A stretch of 64,000 nucleotides of DNA from Clostridioides difficile_A (GCA_945909635.1 OX246690.1:2790001-2854000); one strand, 5' to 3'; positions 1 to 9,351 are shown, counted from the first letter of the stretch. Notes: generated from the sequence alone by a model not told the origin. A program made the numbers and translations.

Positions 1-57
1 AAATCAAACAAGATAGCACATCAAGTAACATATAAAATACTTATATTATGTAATATT

Positions 58-101
58 ATAAAAAATTTGGATAAAAGTTAATTTTTACTCTTATCCAAAT
101 T
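58..101 (-). terminator. Rho-independent terminator of the amino-acid permease gene
   Basis: Read on the minus strand, a stem of about 14 bp (AATTTGGATAA arm at 91-101, partner at 64-77) is followed by a run of T. It lies about 20 bp past the permease stop codon. Confidence 0.75.
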
Positions 102-122
102 CATCTAACTTAAATTAAGTAC

Positions 123-1436
123 TTATCTTTTCTTCATATAATAATAAACTGGCAAACCTAATAGTGTTATAAATATTCCACCTAAAGATATTACTGTTGA
201 AGTCAACAATTGATTTATTATTACAAACATACCTCCCAGTATAGCTATGATTGGTATTATTGGATATAAAGGAACTCTATATGGTCTGTGTAAATCAGGT
301 TTTTCTCTTCTAAGCCTCATAACTCCTATAAAAGTCAGTACATAAAATACCCATATTGAAAATATAGTTAAATCTGTAAGAAGATTAAATTGGCCAGATA
401 AAGCATATACACAGGCTAATACAGTTATAAGTAATATTGAATTTACAGGAGAACCTCCAGAATTTACTTTTAAAAGAGCTTTAGATGCTGGTAAAGTTCC
501 CATTTCAGCTAATGTATATGGTATTCTTGAACCTGTCAATAAGTACCCATTCAATGTACCAAATACTGATATTAATATACCAACAGTTATTACTTTTCCA
601 CCTAAGTTTCCAAATAATCTTGTTGCTACTAATGTAGCTGGGGAAGTAACTGTTGCTAATTCACTTGCTGGCACTACCCAAAGGTAAGCTATATTTATTA
701 TAATATAAACTGCCATAACTAACGATAAGCCACCAACTATTGCTCTTGGCAAATCTTTCTCTGGAGACTTCATTTCTCCTGATATAGCCCCAACATTTAT
801 CCATCCATCATATGCAAATAACGTTGCTATTAGGACTTGTCCAAGTGCGTTTGATACACTAACACCATCACCTACAAATGGACTTAACACTTCACTACTT
901 TGACCTTTAATAAACCCAAAAATTATTATTAAAATTAAAGGTATCATTTTTCCAACAGTTGCTACTGTCTGAACTTTCCCTCCTAAGGATGAGCCTATTA
1001 TATTTAGTACTGCTAAAAATAGTATAACTCCAATTGCTATAGGAAGTACATTAGCCATATTATTTGGACTCATGCCCAAAAGTTCAGATGCTTGTTGAGC
1101 AAAGATTACTCCTAGCGCCGCTGATGTTCCTGGGAAAAATAATACAGTTTGCATCCATCCAGTTAAAAAACCTAACTTTTCTCCATATATCTCTTCAATA
1201 TAAATCATCATACCACCAGTTTTTGGTATAGCAGCTGAGATTTCTGTAGCTGTAAGACCTGCAGTTATTGTTATAAAGCCACCTAAAAGCCATGCTATAA
1301 TACCTAGACCTGGAGCTCCATTAGTTGTAGTGTATATTGCTTGTGGCTTAAAAAAAACTCCCGAACCTATAACCATACCTACAACAGTAGAAAGAGCTGC
1401 TGAAAGACCAATAGTCTTTTGTAGTTGAGTACGCAT
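123..1436 (-). CDS. APC-superfamily amino-acid permease
   Basis: Integral membrane amino-acid transporter of the APC superfamily, probably an exchanger or proton symporter; the substrate cannot be read from the sequence. The 437-aa product has about 12 hydrophobic segments. Near the N-terminus it carries the APC signature region with GSGVFFKP, where the family's TM1 unwinds to bind the amino-acid backbone. A longer reading frame starts 10 codons upstream, but GGAGGG lies just before the ATG at 1434-1436, so I use that start. It is a single gene with its own terminator. It resembles the LAT/SteT-like branch (serine/threonine or aromatic exchange), but that is inference. Confidence 0.85.
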   Translation of the reverse strand: MRTQLQKTIGLSAALSTVVGMVIGSGVFFKPQAIYTTTNGAPGLGIIAWLLGGFITITAGLTATEISAAIPKTGGMMIYIEEIYGEKLGFLTGWMQTVLFFPGTSAALGVIFAQQASELLGMSPNNMANVLPIAIGVILFLAVLNIIGSSLGGKVQTVATVGKMIPLILIIIFGFIKGQSSEVLSPFVGDGVSVSNALGQVLIATLFAYDGWINVGAISGEMKSPEKDLPRAIVGGLSLVMAVYIIINIAYLWVVPASELATVTSPATLVATRLFGNLGGKVITVGILISVFGTLNGYLLTGSRIPYTLAEMGTLPASKALLKVNSGGSPVNSILLITVLACVYALSGQFNLLTDLTIFSIWVFYVLTFIGVMRLRREKPDLHRPYRVPLYPIIPIIAILGGMFVIINQLLTSTVISLGGIFITLLGLPVYYYMKKR

Positions 1437-1672
1437 ACTGTCCCTCCTCACTGTTTTATAGTGCATAAAATATTAATTTTATAAATTATGGTTTTAGTAT
1501 TCCCAAAGTTTTTTTTTATATTAATCTGCTAATTTTAGATTAAGTTTCTATACATTTAAAAAAGATACAATCTCAATGTTTAAAACAATCTCTAAAAATC
1601 ATTTATTTTTCTAAAAAAGTACTCTATTTTCAGCTTTTTAAATTAATTAAACTAAAATTTTTATACTCTATT

Positions 1673-3010
1673 CTAAAATGTATATATATTTAATACTTCT
1701 TCTTTCAGTATTTCTTTTTCATTTAGTTCTGGATTATTTATAACTATTTCAAGCATCTTATTTAATATATGTCCCATATCTTTACCTGGTTTTACACCTA
1801 TAGATATCAAATCTCTTCCATTAATAGCTAAATCCTTAATATTGAAGCATTCATTTTGATTTATTATATGTCTAAATTCTTTTTCACACTCAATAAGGTT
1901 TAATATCTTTCTTTTTGCATATTTTGGATTTTTAGCAAGTGTATCTGCCCAATTAACCTTTATTAAATCTTCAAATAGTTCAACATCTTCAAGTTTATTT
2001 AATAACTTTTTAATTATTTTCCGTTTTGGCTCTATTCTATAATCATGATATTGTATTAATAACAAAACTTTATTAATAGTATAATTATCGTACTTGAGTC
2101 TCTTTAAAATCCTCTTTGCAATCTTCACAGACTCTCTACTATGATTATAAAAATGGTCAATTCCATTTTTATCAGTCGTTTTAGTTACTTTTTTTCCTAA
2201 ATCATGAAACAACATTGTAAGTTTTAAATATAATTCATCCTCAATTACTTCTGTGGCCATTAAAGTATGTTTTTGTACATCATAAATATGATATGGATTA
2301 TGTTGTGTAACCTCTTCTAGTTCACATATTTCAGGGATTATAAATTTCAACAAACCTGTTGAATTTAATAATTCTAATTTAGATGAATCAGATACTAGTA
2401 TTTTGTTTAATTCTGTTTGGATTCTTTCTATAGAAACATTTTTAATCAAGTCTGCTTTTTTGTAGATACTTTGCTTAGTCCCTTCAGCTATTTTAAAACT
2501 TAGTTGTGCTGAAAACCTAACTGCCCTAAGCATTCTAAGTGCATCTTCTTCAAATCTATCTACTGGATTTCCAACACAACGTATATACTTATTTCGTATA
2601 TCTTCATACCCATTAAATGGGTCAACCAATCCATTCTTTGCATTGTATGCAATTGCATTGATAGTAAAATCCCTTCTCGATAGGTCCTTAATTATGTTAT
2701 TTGTAAATTCTATTGAATCTGGATGTCTACCATCACTATAATTTCCATCTATTCTGTAAGTTGTCACTTCAAATGGTTCATGCTCAATCATAACTGTTAC
2801 AGTGCCATGTTGTATACCAGTTGGAATTGTTTTTTTAAATAGCTCTACTACTTCTTCTGGTCTAGCACTAGTTGTTATGTCCCAGTCATTTGGAATCCTT
2901 TCTAACAAACAATCTCTGACACATCCTCCAACTACATATGCTTCATGACCATGTTTTTCTAATTCTTTAATTATACAATCTACTTTTTTAGGAATTTCTA
3001 TATTAATCAT
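1673..3010 (-). CDS. cca: CCA-adding tRNA nucleotidyltransferase with HD domain
   Basis: Adds or repairs the 3'-CCA end of tRNAs in the cytoplasm. The 445-aa protein has the class II nucleotidyltransferase head (YVVGGCVRD, then DWDITTSA with the metal-binding DxD) in residues 1-150. The tRNA-binding neck follows, then an HD-type metal-phosphohydrolase domain (FHDLGKK). The HD part is usual for one family branch and may add phosphatase or phosphodiesterase activity. The reading frame extends 25 codons further upstream, but GGTGAT precedes the ATG at 3008-3010 and homologues begin at that point. No close operon partner: the lepA terminator lies just upstream. Confidence 0.92.
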   Translation of the reverse strand: MINIEIPKKVDCIIKELEKHGHEAYVVGGCVRDCLLERIPNDWDITTSARPEEVVELFKKTIPTGIQHGTVTVMIEHEPFEVTTYRIDGNYSDGRHPDSIEFTNNIIKDLSRRDFTINAIAYNAKNGLVDPFNGYEDIRNKYIRCVGNPVDRFEEDALRMLRAVRFSAQLSFKIAEGTKQSIYKKADLIKNVSIERIQTELNKILVSDSSKLELLNSTGLLKFIIPEICELEEVTQHNPYHIYDVQKHTLMATEVIEDELYLKLTMLFHDLGKKVTKTTDKNGIDHFYNHSRESVKIAKRILKRLKYDNYTINKVLLLIQYHDYRIEPKRKIIKKLLNKLEDVELFEDLIKVNWADTLAKNPKYAKRKILNLIECEKEFRHIINQNECFNIKDLAINGRDLISIGVKPGKDMGHILNKMLEIVINNPELNEKEILKEEVLNIYTF

Positions 3011-3082
3011 AAATATCACCTTTTTATTTTTCTTTAATATACTCTTGTTTATATTTTCTATGAGTTTACTTAAAATATACCA

Positions 3083-3133
3083 CAAAAAAGCTAGATTAAT
3101 TTAGAAATAATTCTAAAATCACTCTAGCTTTTA
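3083..3133 (-). terminator. Rho-independent terminator of lepA
   Basis: On the minus strand AAAAGCTAGA pairs with TCTAGCTTTT through a long stem, followed by T6. It begins about 28 bp past the lepA stop. Confidence 0.8.
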
Positions 3134-3160
3134 AATATCCTTATCTAAATTTATAAAAAT

Positions 3161-4966
3161 TTACTCATCTAATTTAAGTACAGACATAAATGCTTTTTGA
3201 GGAACTTCAACAGAACCAATTTGTCTCATACGCTTCTTACCTTCTTTTTGTTTTTCAAGAAGTTTCTTCTTACGAGATATATCCCCACCATAACATTTAG
3301 CAAGTACATCTTTTCTTAACGCACTTATTGTCTCTCTTGCTATAACCTTATTACCAACAGCGGCTTGTATAGGTATAGCAAATTGATGTCTTGGAATTTC
3401 ACCTTTTAGTTTCTCACACATTGCCTTTCCTCTAGGGAATGCTCGAGTTTCATGAACAATAAAACTAAGTGCGTCAACTTGCTCTTTATTAATTAATACG
3501 TCAAGTTTTACAAGTGTAGATGCCACATAACCTTTAACTTCATAATCAAGAGAACCATAACCTCTAGTTCTTGATTTCAAAGCATCAAAGAAATCGTAAA
3601 CAACCTCATTAAGAGGAAGGTCATAGTGAAGCATTACTCTTCTCTCATCTATATATTCCATATTTAACATGTTTCCACGTCTCTCTTGACAAAGTTCCAT
3701 AACTACACCTACATAGTCTTTAGGAACTATTATATCTCCTTTTACTATAGGTTCTTCTATCATCTTTATCTCAGATGGCTCTGGCAGGTTTGCAGGATTT
3801 TGTATCATTACAACTTCTCCATCAATTTTTGTAACTCTGTATATAACTGATGGTGCTGTTGTAATTATATCAAGATTAAATTCTCTCTCAAGTCTTTCTT
3901 GCATTATCTCCATATGTAAAAGACCTAAGAAACCACATCTAAAACCAAATCCTAATGCTGCTGAAGTCTCAGCTTCATACTCAAGTGCAGCATCATTTAC
4001 TTGAAGCTTTTCAAGAGCATCTCTTACATTTTCATATTTTTCTCCTTCTCCTGGATATATACCACAGTATACCATTGGAGTAGCTTTTTTATATCCTGGT
4101 AAAGGTTCATCTGTAGGATTATTTGAATCTGTTATTGTATCTCCCACACGACAACTTCTTATATCTTTTATACTGGCTGCAATATAACCAACATCACCTG
4201 CTGATAATTCACTAAGCTCAGTTTGACCTGGAGCCATAACACCAACTTCAGTTACTTCAAACTTTTTATTAGTGTTCATCATTTTTATTGTCATGCCTTT
4301 TTTTGCAGTTCCTTCAAATACCCTAACATAAGCTACAACACCTTTATAAGCATCATAGTAAGAATCGAATATCAATGCCTTTAATGGTGCTTCATTATCT
4401 CCTTTAGGTGGCGGAACATTTTTTACAATATCTTCTAAGACATCTTCTATGTTTAAACCAGTCTTAGCAGAAATAAGAGGTGCTTCACTTGAGTCAAGTC
4501 CTATTAAATCTTCTATTTCATGTTTTACTTCCTCTGGTCTTGCACTTGGTAAATCTATTTTATTTATTATTGGTAATATTTCTAAATCTTGGTCTATAGC
4601 AAGATAAACATTAGCTAAGGTTTGTGCCTCAACACCTTGAGCTGCATCAACTACCAGTAATGCCCCTTCGCATGCAGCCAAACTTCTTGATACCTCATAG
4701 TTAAAGTCTACATGTCCAGGAGTATCTATAAGATTTAAATAATATTCATTTCCATCCTTCGCTTTATACATTAATCTTATGTTTTGAAGCTTTATAGTAA
4801 TTCCTCTTTCTCTTTCAAGGTCCATATTGTCAAGCAATTGACTTTTCATGTCCCTTTCACTAACAAGCCCCGTTTGTTGTATTAATCTATCAGCTAAGGT
4901 AGACTTTCCATGGTCTATATGTGCAATTATACTAAAATTTCTAGTTCTACTTTGTTTATTGTCCAC
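3161..4966 (-). CDS. lepA: Elongation factor 4 (LepA), ribosome back-translocating GTPase
   Basis: Translational GTPase that acts on the 70S ribosome and aids translation or assembly under ionic stress. At 601 aa it is full family length. G1 (HIDHGKST) is near residue 17, followed by DTPGH (G3) and NKID (G4), EF-Tu domain II, EF-G-like domains III and V, and the LepA-specific C-terminal domain ending in a lysine-rich tail. Translation starts at GTG (4964-4966), 8 nt after GAGGGA. It lies downstream of gpr, spoIIP and a small gene on the same strand, the order known from Bacillus, but a 281-bp gap with hairpins separates it from the nearest of them, so it may have its own promoter. Confidence 0.97.
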   Translation of the reverse strand: MDNKQSRTRNFSIIAHIDHGKSTLADRLIQQTGLVSERDMKSQLLDNMDLERERGITIKLQNIRLMYKAKDGNEYYLNLIDTPGHVDFNYEVSRSLAACEGALLVVDAAQGVEAQTLANVYLAIDQDLEILPIINKIDLPSARPEEVKHEIEDLIGLDSSEAPLISAKTGLNIEDVLEDIVKNVPPPKGDNEAPLKALIFDSYYDAYKGVVAYVRVFEGTAKKGMTIKMMNTNKKFEVTEVGVMAPGQTELSELSAGDVGYIAASIKDIRSCRVGDTITDSNNPTDEPLPGYKKATPMVYCGIYPGEGEKYENVRDALEKLQVNDAALEYEAETSAALGFGFRCGFLGLLHMEIMQERLEREFNLDIITTAPSVIYRVTKIDGEVVMIQNPANLPEPSEIKMIEEPIVKGDIIVPKDYVGVVMELCQERRGNMLNMEYIDERRVMLHYDLPLNEVVYDFFDALKSRTRGYGSLDYEVKGYVASTLVKLDVLINKEQVDALSFIVHETRAFPRGKAMCEKLKGEIPRHQFAIPIQAAVGNKVIARETISALRKDVLAKCYGGDISRKKKLLEKQKEGKKRMRQIGSVEVPQKAFMSVLKLDE

Positions 4967-5082
4967 CTTAAAATTCCCTCCTCTTAATTATTCTTATAGT
5001 TATTATTTTACATTATATAAAAACTCTTTATATATCAAATTTAAAATTTTTGAATATAAACTAATTGGCATTAAACAAAATT

Positions 5083-5101
5083 ATCCACATTATATGTGGA
5101 T
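5083..5101. repeat. Short palindrome in the lepA upstream region
   Basis: ATCCACAT and ATGTGGAT are perfect arms around a 3-nt loop, about 120 bp before lepA. There is no T-run directly after it, so it looks more like an operator or an RNA hairpin than a terminator. Function unknown. Confidence 0.5.
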
Positions 5102-5203
5102 TATCAAGTCTAACACTAAATATTATATAATATCATAAACTTAAAGTAAATCCTATAAGACACAGTTAATGTATTTTTATTTTCTACACTAGGAACATAT
5201 AAC

Positions 5204-5238
5204 TAAAATAAGGCTTATTTTAATCAATAAACCTTATT
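5204..5238 (-). terminator. Weak terminator-like hairpin after the small gene
   Basis: A 7-bp stem AATAAGG/CCTTATT with an 18-nt loop is followed on the minus strand by TTTTAG. It lies just past the stop of the small membrane protein gene and would separate the sporulation genes from lepA. The T-run is short. Confidence 0.4.
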
Positions 5239-5247
5239 CACTTATTA

Positions 5248-5499
5248 CTACTTATTAAATTTTTTGAGGATTCCATCTATATCAAAGCTCGTTATATCAA
5301 AATTCAAATTTGTTATATCAAAATTAATACTTGGAAAATCATATTGTTTCATTCCTAACATGCTTTTTGCATTACTATCTACTATAAAGACACAAACTGA
5401 TGTCCCTATAATCATAGTAATCAAAAACACGATTCTCATAATATACTTATATTTTCTTAATTTACTTTTACTTTCTATATTTTTTTCTAATCGGCTCAT
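5248..5499 (-). CDS. Small single-pass membrane protein of unknown function next to spoIIP
   Basis: I do not recognise a family. The 83-aa product has a basic cytoplasmic-looking N-terminus (residues 1-20, many Lys/Arg), one hydrophobic segment at about 21-43 (IMRIVFLITMIIG start), then an extracytoplasmic-looking tail. The tail repeats the unit (N/S)FDI three times in residues 57-76, and the DNA repeats a TATATCAAA unit accordingly. AGGAG lies 8 nt before the ATG. The gene starts 29 nt after the spoIIP stop on the same strand, so it is probably co-transcribed with gpr-spoIIP and may be a sporulation protein; that is inference from position. Confidence 0.7.
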   Translation of the reverse strand: MSRLEKNIESKSKLRKYKYIMRIVFLITMIIGTSVCVFIVDSNAKSMLGMKQYDFPSINFDITNLNFDITSFDIDGILKKFNK

Positions 5500-5528
5500 T
5501 TAACATGCTCCTAATTATACCTGACAAT

Positions 5529-6536
5529 CTAATTTTTTTGTTTAAAATATTCATCTAAAATCTCAGCTAGATACTTTGTAGTAGCTTTCGATTCTTCTAT
5601 ACTTGTTGCATTATTTCCTATTTCTACTAGCATATGATTCTTAACTGCAAATTGATTAAATCTAGCATAGTCTTTTTCTACTATTGGAGACACCAAACCA
5701 GGGTATTTCTTTTCAGCAAAAGCAGTTATATCATCTGCTAAAGCTCTAAGTTGTGATCTATTTGTATTTTTACCTCCTACAACAAAGAAAAACTTTGCTA
5801 CTCTCTCTCCATTTATCATAGTTGTATATTTTAAATGGTCTTTTTCTTTAGTGGCTGGATTAGTTAAATCCCTAGCATCTCTATGTAAATCTATTGCTAT
5901 GTCCACTGAATTATATTTAGGGAGTATACTTTTTATTGTTTTTAAGCTACTTGCATAAGAATTATTATAAGATGGATAGTCATGGTACTTAGTTGTATGC
6001 ACTACACCCCACCCCTTACTATCTAAAGCACTAGTCAATGCACTTCCTACTTCCATTACTGAATTTTTCTTATCTCTTGAATGATAATTTCCATCAGGTG
6101 AATTTGAATAAGTTTCACATCCATGAGTATGATATATTAAAATCCTTGGATTTTCTTTAGTTACTCTTAAATCATCCTTGTATTCTGAACTAGATGTAGT
6201 GTTAGTTTCAGTTGTATCAGAATTTTTTGATTCAATATCTGGTACATTCTCTTTACCAACATAAAGTTTTATATATTCTTTTTCACTTTCTTTTTTATTA
6301 TCAACTTTACTTACATCTTCAGATTTTTCATTTTCGTTTTTGCTTTCTTTATTTACTTCTTTATTTTTATTATTCTTTTTATCTTCTGTATTATTTCCTT
6401 CGACTTTAGCTTCTGGATAAGATGAATTTACTAGAAACTTTAAAAAATCATCTTGATTCAAAGCCAATGATTTTCCTGGTAAAATGCATGCTAATATAAA
6501 AGTCAAGGTTACTACTTTAATGCATTTTTTAAACAT
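5529..6536 (-). CDS. spoIIP: Stage II sporulation protein P, engulfment peptidoglycan hydrolase
   Basis: SpoIIP is an amidase/endopeptidase that acts with SpoIID and SpoIIM to thin septal peptidoglycan and drive engulfment of the forespore. The 335-aa protein starts with a hydrophobic signal or anchor (residues 8-26). A low-complexity Lys/Glu/Asn linker follows at about 45-95, then a SpoIIP/amidase-like catalytic domain. Likely zinc or catalytic residues lie in ILIYHTHGCETYS, DLHRDA and VEIGNNAT. TAAGGAGG is well placed before the ATG. It begins 17 nt after gpr, so the two form an operon; the same pairing is known in other spore formers. Confidence 0.95.
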   Translation of the reverse strand: MFKKCIKVVTLTFILACILPGKSLALNQDDFLKFLVNSSYPEAKVEGNNTEDKKNNKNKEVNKESKNENEKSEDVSKVDNKKESEKEYIKLYVGKENVPDIESKNSDTTETNTTSSSEYKDDLRVTKENPRILIYHTHGCETYSNSPDGNYHSRDKKNSVMEVGSALTSALDSKGWGVVHTTKYHDYPSYNNSYASSLKTIKSILPKYNSVDIAIDLHRDARDLTNPATKEKDHLKYTTMINGERVAKFFFVVGGKNTNRSQLRALADDITAFAEKKYPGLVSPIVEKDYARFNQFAVKNHMLVEIGNNATSIEESKATTKYLAEILDEYFKQKN

Positions 6537-6553
6537 AATTGTTCCTCCTTATT

Positions 6554-7507
6554 TTATACCAATCTACCTGGATGTAAAGACCTATTTAAGCCTTCGCTTA
6601 TTATTATAGATAGATTTTCGATTGTATCATCTATATCCTTTGGTGTTACTATTAAATTTTTGTCATATGGGTCTAATGAATCTTTTATTAGATGATATTT
6701 TTCTTCTTCTTTAAGTTTTTTTAACATTTCATAAAAACTTTCTGTTTCTTCTGATTGAGCTATTAAATTGTCTATTGCCATATCTAAAACATCTATAGTA
6801 AGAGTTGCTGCATCAACCACAGTTGGTACACCTATTGCAATAACTTCTACTCCTAAAGTTTCCTTAGTTAGAGATTTTCTAGTATTTCCAACACCTCCAC
6901 CAGGTGATATTCCTGCTGTTGATATTTGTATAGTAGAGTTTACTCTTTCCATTTTTCTTGAAGCCAATGCATCTATTGCTACTACTCTATCTGGCTTAAC
7001 CTTCTCAACCAATGACTTTACTACTTCACTAGTCTCTATTCCAGTAACGCCCATAACTCCTGGGCTTAAAGCTGATACCTCAGTGAAATCATCATCATAG
7101 TCTTTATTATAATTTTTAAAAAGATGTCTAGTGACAAGTGTTTTTGATACACTCTTTGGTCCTAACGCATCAGAAGTAATATTTCTATTCCCAAGACCAA
7201 TTACCAATGTTTTTTTATTTTTGTCTTGTCCAAATATATCTACTAACTCTTCTTTTAAATAATTTATCATTTCTTCTCTTGACTCATCATCATCAAACTT
7301 CATAAGATTACTTTCCAGAGTTATATACTTTCCTATATCTTTATTCATTATCTCTGCGCCTTGCCTGTCTATTACTTCAACTTTTGTTACAATACAATTT
7401 TCTAATTCTTTCGTTTCTATTTTTACACCAGGAATACTACTTCCTTCTTGAGACTTTTCACACATTTCACTAGCTTCTAAAGCTAAATCTGTTCTTACGC
7501 TAATCAT
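6554..7507 (-). CDS. gpr: Germination protease GPR, degrades small acid-soluble spore proteins
   Basis: GPR (peptidase family A25) is made in the forespore as a zymogen. At germination it cleaves the SASPs that coat spore DNA, freeing amino acids. The 317-aa product is a little shorter than the roughly 370-aa Bacillus enzyme. It keeps the N-terminal RTDLALEA segment, where the propeptide processing site lies in this family, and the core motifs GLGNRNITSDALGP and SPGVMGVTGIET. ACTGGAGG precedes the ATG by 6 nt. First gene of the gpr-spoIIP-small gene cluster. A forespore (sigma-G) promoter is expected, but I could not pick a convincing one. Confidence 0.95.
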   Translation of the reverse strand: MISVRTDLALEASEMCEKSQEGSSIPGVKIETKELENCIVTKVEVIDRQGAEIMNKDIGKYITLESNLMKFDDDESREEMINYLKEELVDIFGQDKNKKTLVIGLGNRNITSDALGPKSVSKTLVTRHLFKNYNKDYDDDFTEVSALSPGVMGVTGIETSEVVKSLVEKVKPDRVVAIDALASRKMERVNSTIQISTAGISPGGGVGNTRKSLTKETLGVEVIAIGVPTVVDAATLTIDVLDMAIDNLIAQSEETESFYEMLKKLKEEEKYHLIKDSLDPYDKNLIVTPKDIDDTIENLSIIISEGLNRSLHPGRLV

Positions 7508-7685
7508 ATAAACCTCCAGTATAAATTAAATGCTAATTATAATTGTTAACAAAATTTAGTATTTTATAACAAAAAACTATAAATTTATTTAAAACAAGTA
7601 AAATTAAGGCTTTCAATGTAAGAAAATTGAGTTTGGTCAGTAATTTGTCAGTAAACTTTCTTATCTATCATTTATTTACAAATGT

Positions 7686-7724
7686 AAAAAGGTAGCAACT
7701 ATTTATATAGGCGCTACCTTTTCA
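7686..7724 (-). terminator. Rho-independent terminator after the alpha/beta hydrolase gene
   Basis: AAAAGGTAGC (7687-7696) pairs with GCTACCTTTT (7713-7722). On the minus strand the stem runs into TTTTT. It closes the winged-helix/hydrolase operon. Confidence 0.75.
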
Positions 7725-7791
7725 TCTATTTATCATTTTCCTGTTAAGTTTTCATTCGTTATATAGATTACCCTGTAACCACCTTACTCCT

Positions 7792-8568
7792 TTATTCTTG
7801 TTGAAAAAATGGTTCAGCAATTTCCAACCATTCATTTGGAAGATAAAGAGATAAATATCCATGATTATAATCCTTAGCTTCATAAATTTGGCAAGTACTA
7901 ACAAAAGACTTAAACATCTTTGCAGAGTTTTTAACACATTTCATTTCTTTTTCTCCATACCAGTACATTACTTCTGCTTTGGTTGTTTTTATACTCTCTT
8001 TAAGCGTATATTTCATCATATAAGTACGATATATATTGTAAAATGTTTCTTTTCTGACATGTGGCATATCTTGCATATAATATTTTTTAATTTTCTCTGG
8101 ATACTGCATATTTTTAGGTAACAATTTTGGCATCATAGCAATTTGAAAACGACAAGCTTTCTCACTGAATAAAAGTCCTCCAAAAAATCGAATACCAACA
8201 ATACAAAATCGTGCCATAGTAGGTCTTGGGTAGCAGATACTTCCATCAATAATTGCTTTTTTAGCAATATCAGATTTTCTAGATAAAAGCTCCATTACAA
8301 TTTGACCACCCAGTGATACCCCACACAGGGCAAAAAGGTGTCCATCACACTTTTCATCTATATATACCATCAACTTGTCTGCTGTATCCTCAGTGGAAAT
8401 GTATGTTGTTTCATATTCTTCTCCATGACCATCCAGTGTAGGAAGTATCACATAATAATTCTTGGACAAAACTTCTGCTTGTCGTAAATAGTTCCACCAA
8501 GCATTCCCTCCTCCATGAATCAACATAATATGTGGTTTGTTTTTATTTCCAAATTCATGAAATTTCAT
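7792..8568 (-). CDS. Alpha/beta-hydrolase family protein
   Basis: Predicted cytoplasmic serine hydrolase (esterase or lipase-like), substrate unknown. The 258-aa protein has the oxyanion-side HGGGNAWW at about residues 18-25. The nucleophile elbow is G-V-S-L-G with Ser85, and a likely catalytic His lies in the C-terminal YNHGYLSL. AGGAGGT precedes the ATG. It starts 33 nt after the winged-helix regulator on the same strand, so the regulator probably controls its own operon including this enzyme. Known relatives include detoxifying esterases, but no substrate can be inferred. Confidence 0.82.
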   Translation of the reverse strand: MKFHEFGNKNKPHIMLIHGGGNAWWNYLRQAEVLSKNYYVILPTLDGHGEEYETTYISTEDTADKLMVYIDEKCDGHLFALCGVSLGGQIVMELLSRKSDIAKKAIIDGSICYPRPTMARFCIVGIRFFGGLLFSEKACRFQIAMMPKLLPKNMQYPEKIKKYYMQDMPHVRKETFYNIYRTYMMKYTLKESIKTTKAEVMYWYGEKEMKCVKNSAKMFKSFVSTCQIYEAKDYNHGYLSLYLPNEWLEIAEPFFQQE

Positions 8569-8601
8569 ACGTAACCTCCTTCTATAAAGATGAGATGTAT
8601 A

Positions 8602-9120
8602 CTATTTTGTCTTATCATTATCAACTGGTGGAGAAGATATAATTGAAAGTTTTCTAAGTTTTAGATTTGACTTAGGCTTCTGCTCTACATATGGCTTCAA
8701 TAAATCAGCTATACTTTTAAGAAGATTTTCATATTCATCATCACTCATATATAGTAATGCTGAAGTAAAAAATACATTATCTTTTTTATGTTCTTGCTCT
8801 TTTCTACTAAAATACTCATTCATTTCCTGCATCAATCCTACATGAAATGCTGTGGAAAGTGCAACAAATGTTTCTCCTTCCATATCTGCTGTATATTCTT
8901 TTAGTGCATAAACTTTTTCAATAGTGCCACGCACACGATTTTCTTTTACCACTTCAATCATGTTGTTCTCTTCTAAAATTTTTACATGATGATAAACTGT
9001 TGCACGGGGTATATCATTTAGATATTTTACAATGTCAGATGTTCGAACACTACCATGAAGTCTAATATACTGTAAAATACGAAGTCTAACAGGATTTAAA
9101 ATCAATTTTGCTATGTCCAT
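8602..9120 (-). CDS. ArsR-type winged-helix transcriptional regulator
   Basis: The 172-aa DNA-binding regulator has a winged helix-turn-helix in residues 1-80 (LNPVRLRILQYIRLHG, then TVYHHVKILEENNMI), typical of the ArsR/HTH_20 group. The C-terminal half is probably for dimerisation or ligand sensing. It has no cysteine cluster, so a classical ArsR metal sensor is unlikely. First gene of a two-gene operon with the alpha/beta hydrolase. A near-consensus promoter lies 30-60 bp upstream and a 14-bp palindrome fills the spacer between its -10 and -35, which points to autorepression. Confidence 0.82.
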   Translation of the reverse strand: MDIAKLILNPVRLRILQYIRLHGSVRTSDIVKYLNDIPRATVYHHVKILEENNMIEVVKENRVRGTIEKVYALKEYTADMEGETFVALSTAFHVGLMQEMNEYFSRKEQEHKKDNVFFTSALLYMSDDEYENLLKSIADLLKPYVEQKPKSNLKLRKLSIISSPPVDNDKTK

Positions 9121-9151
9121 CTTCTCATCCCTTTCTTTAGTCTATAAAAAT

Positions 9152-9180
9152 ATTATAGTCTAATTTTTTAGATTATTCAA
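9152..9180 (-). promoter_or_regulatory. Promoter of the winged-helix/hydrolase operon with an operator in its spacer
   Basis: On the minus strand TTGAAT (9175-9180) and TATAAT (9152-9157) are 17 bp apart. The spacer holds the perfect palindrome TCTAATTTTTTAGA (9159-9172), a likely binding site for the regulator encoded just downstream. Sigma-A-type by inspection. Confidence 0.65.
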
Positions 9181-9279
9181 GTATATGATATAAATAGTGA
9201 TTATAACTTAAATTGTATTTTTATCAATCCATTTTATAGATATAAAAATATCAAATAATCTATTTATATAGGAGTATAG

Positions 9280-9332
9280 AAAAGAGTTGTCACACTAAAA
9301 AAAGTAATTTTTAGTGCAACAACCCTTTGTGG
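9280..9332 (-). terminator. Rho-independent terminator of the TetR/ABC operon
   Basis: Long stem between AAGGGTTGTTGCACTAAAAA (minus strand) and its partner TTTTTTTAGTGTGACAACTCTT, followed by TTTTC. It begins about 20 bp past the ABC permease stop. Confidence 0.75.
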
Positions 9333-9351
9333 ATTTAAATAATTTATTCTA

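Noticed and set aside
4848..5138. 96-codon plus-strand frame over the lepA start and upstream gap
   Set aside because: It overlaps the start of lepA on the opposite strand and has no ribosome site; low-complexity Tyr/Ile tail.
7752..7937. 61-codon minus-strand frame overlapping the end of the alpha/beta hydrolase
   Set aside because: Out-of-frame overlap with an intact gene and no ribosome site.
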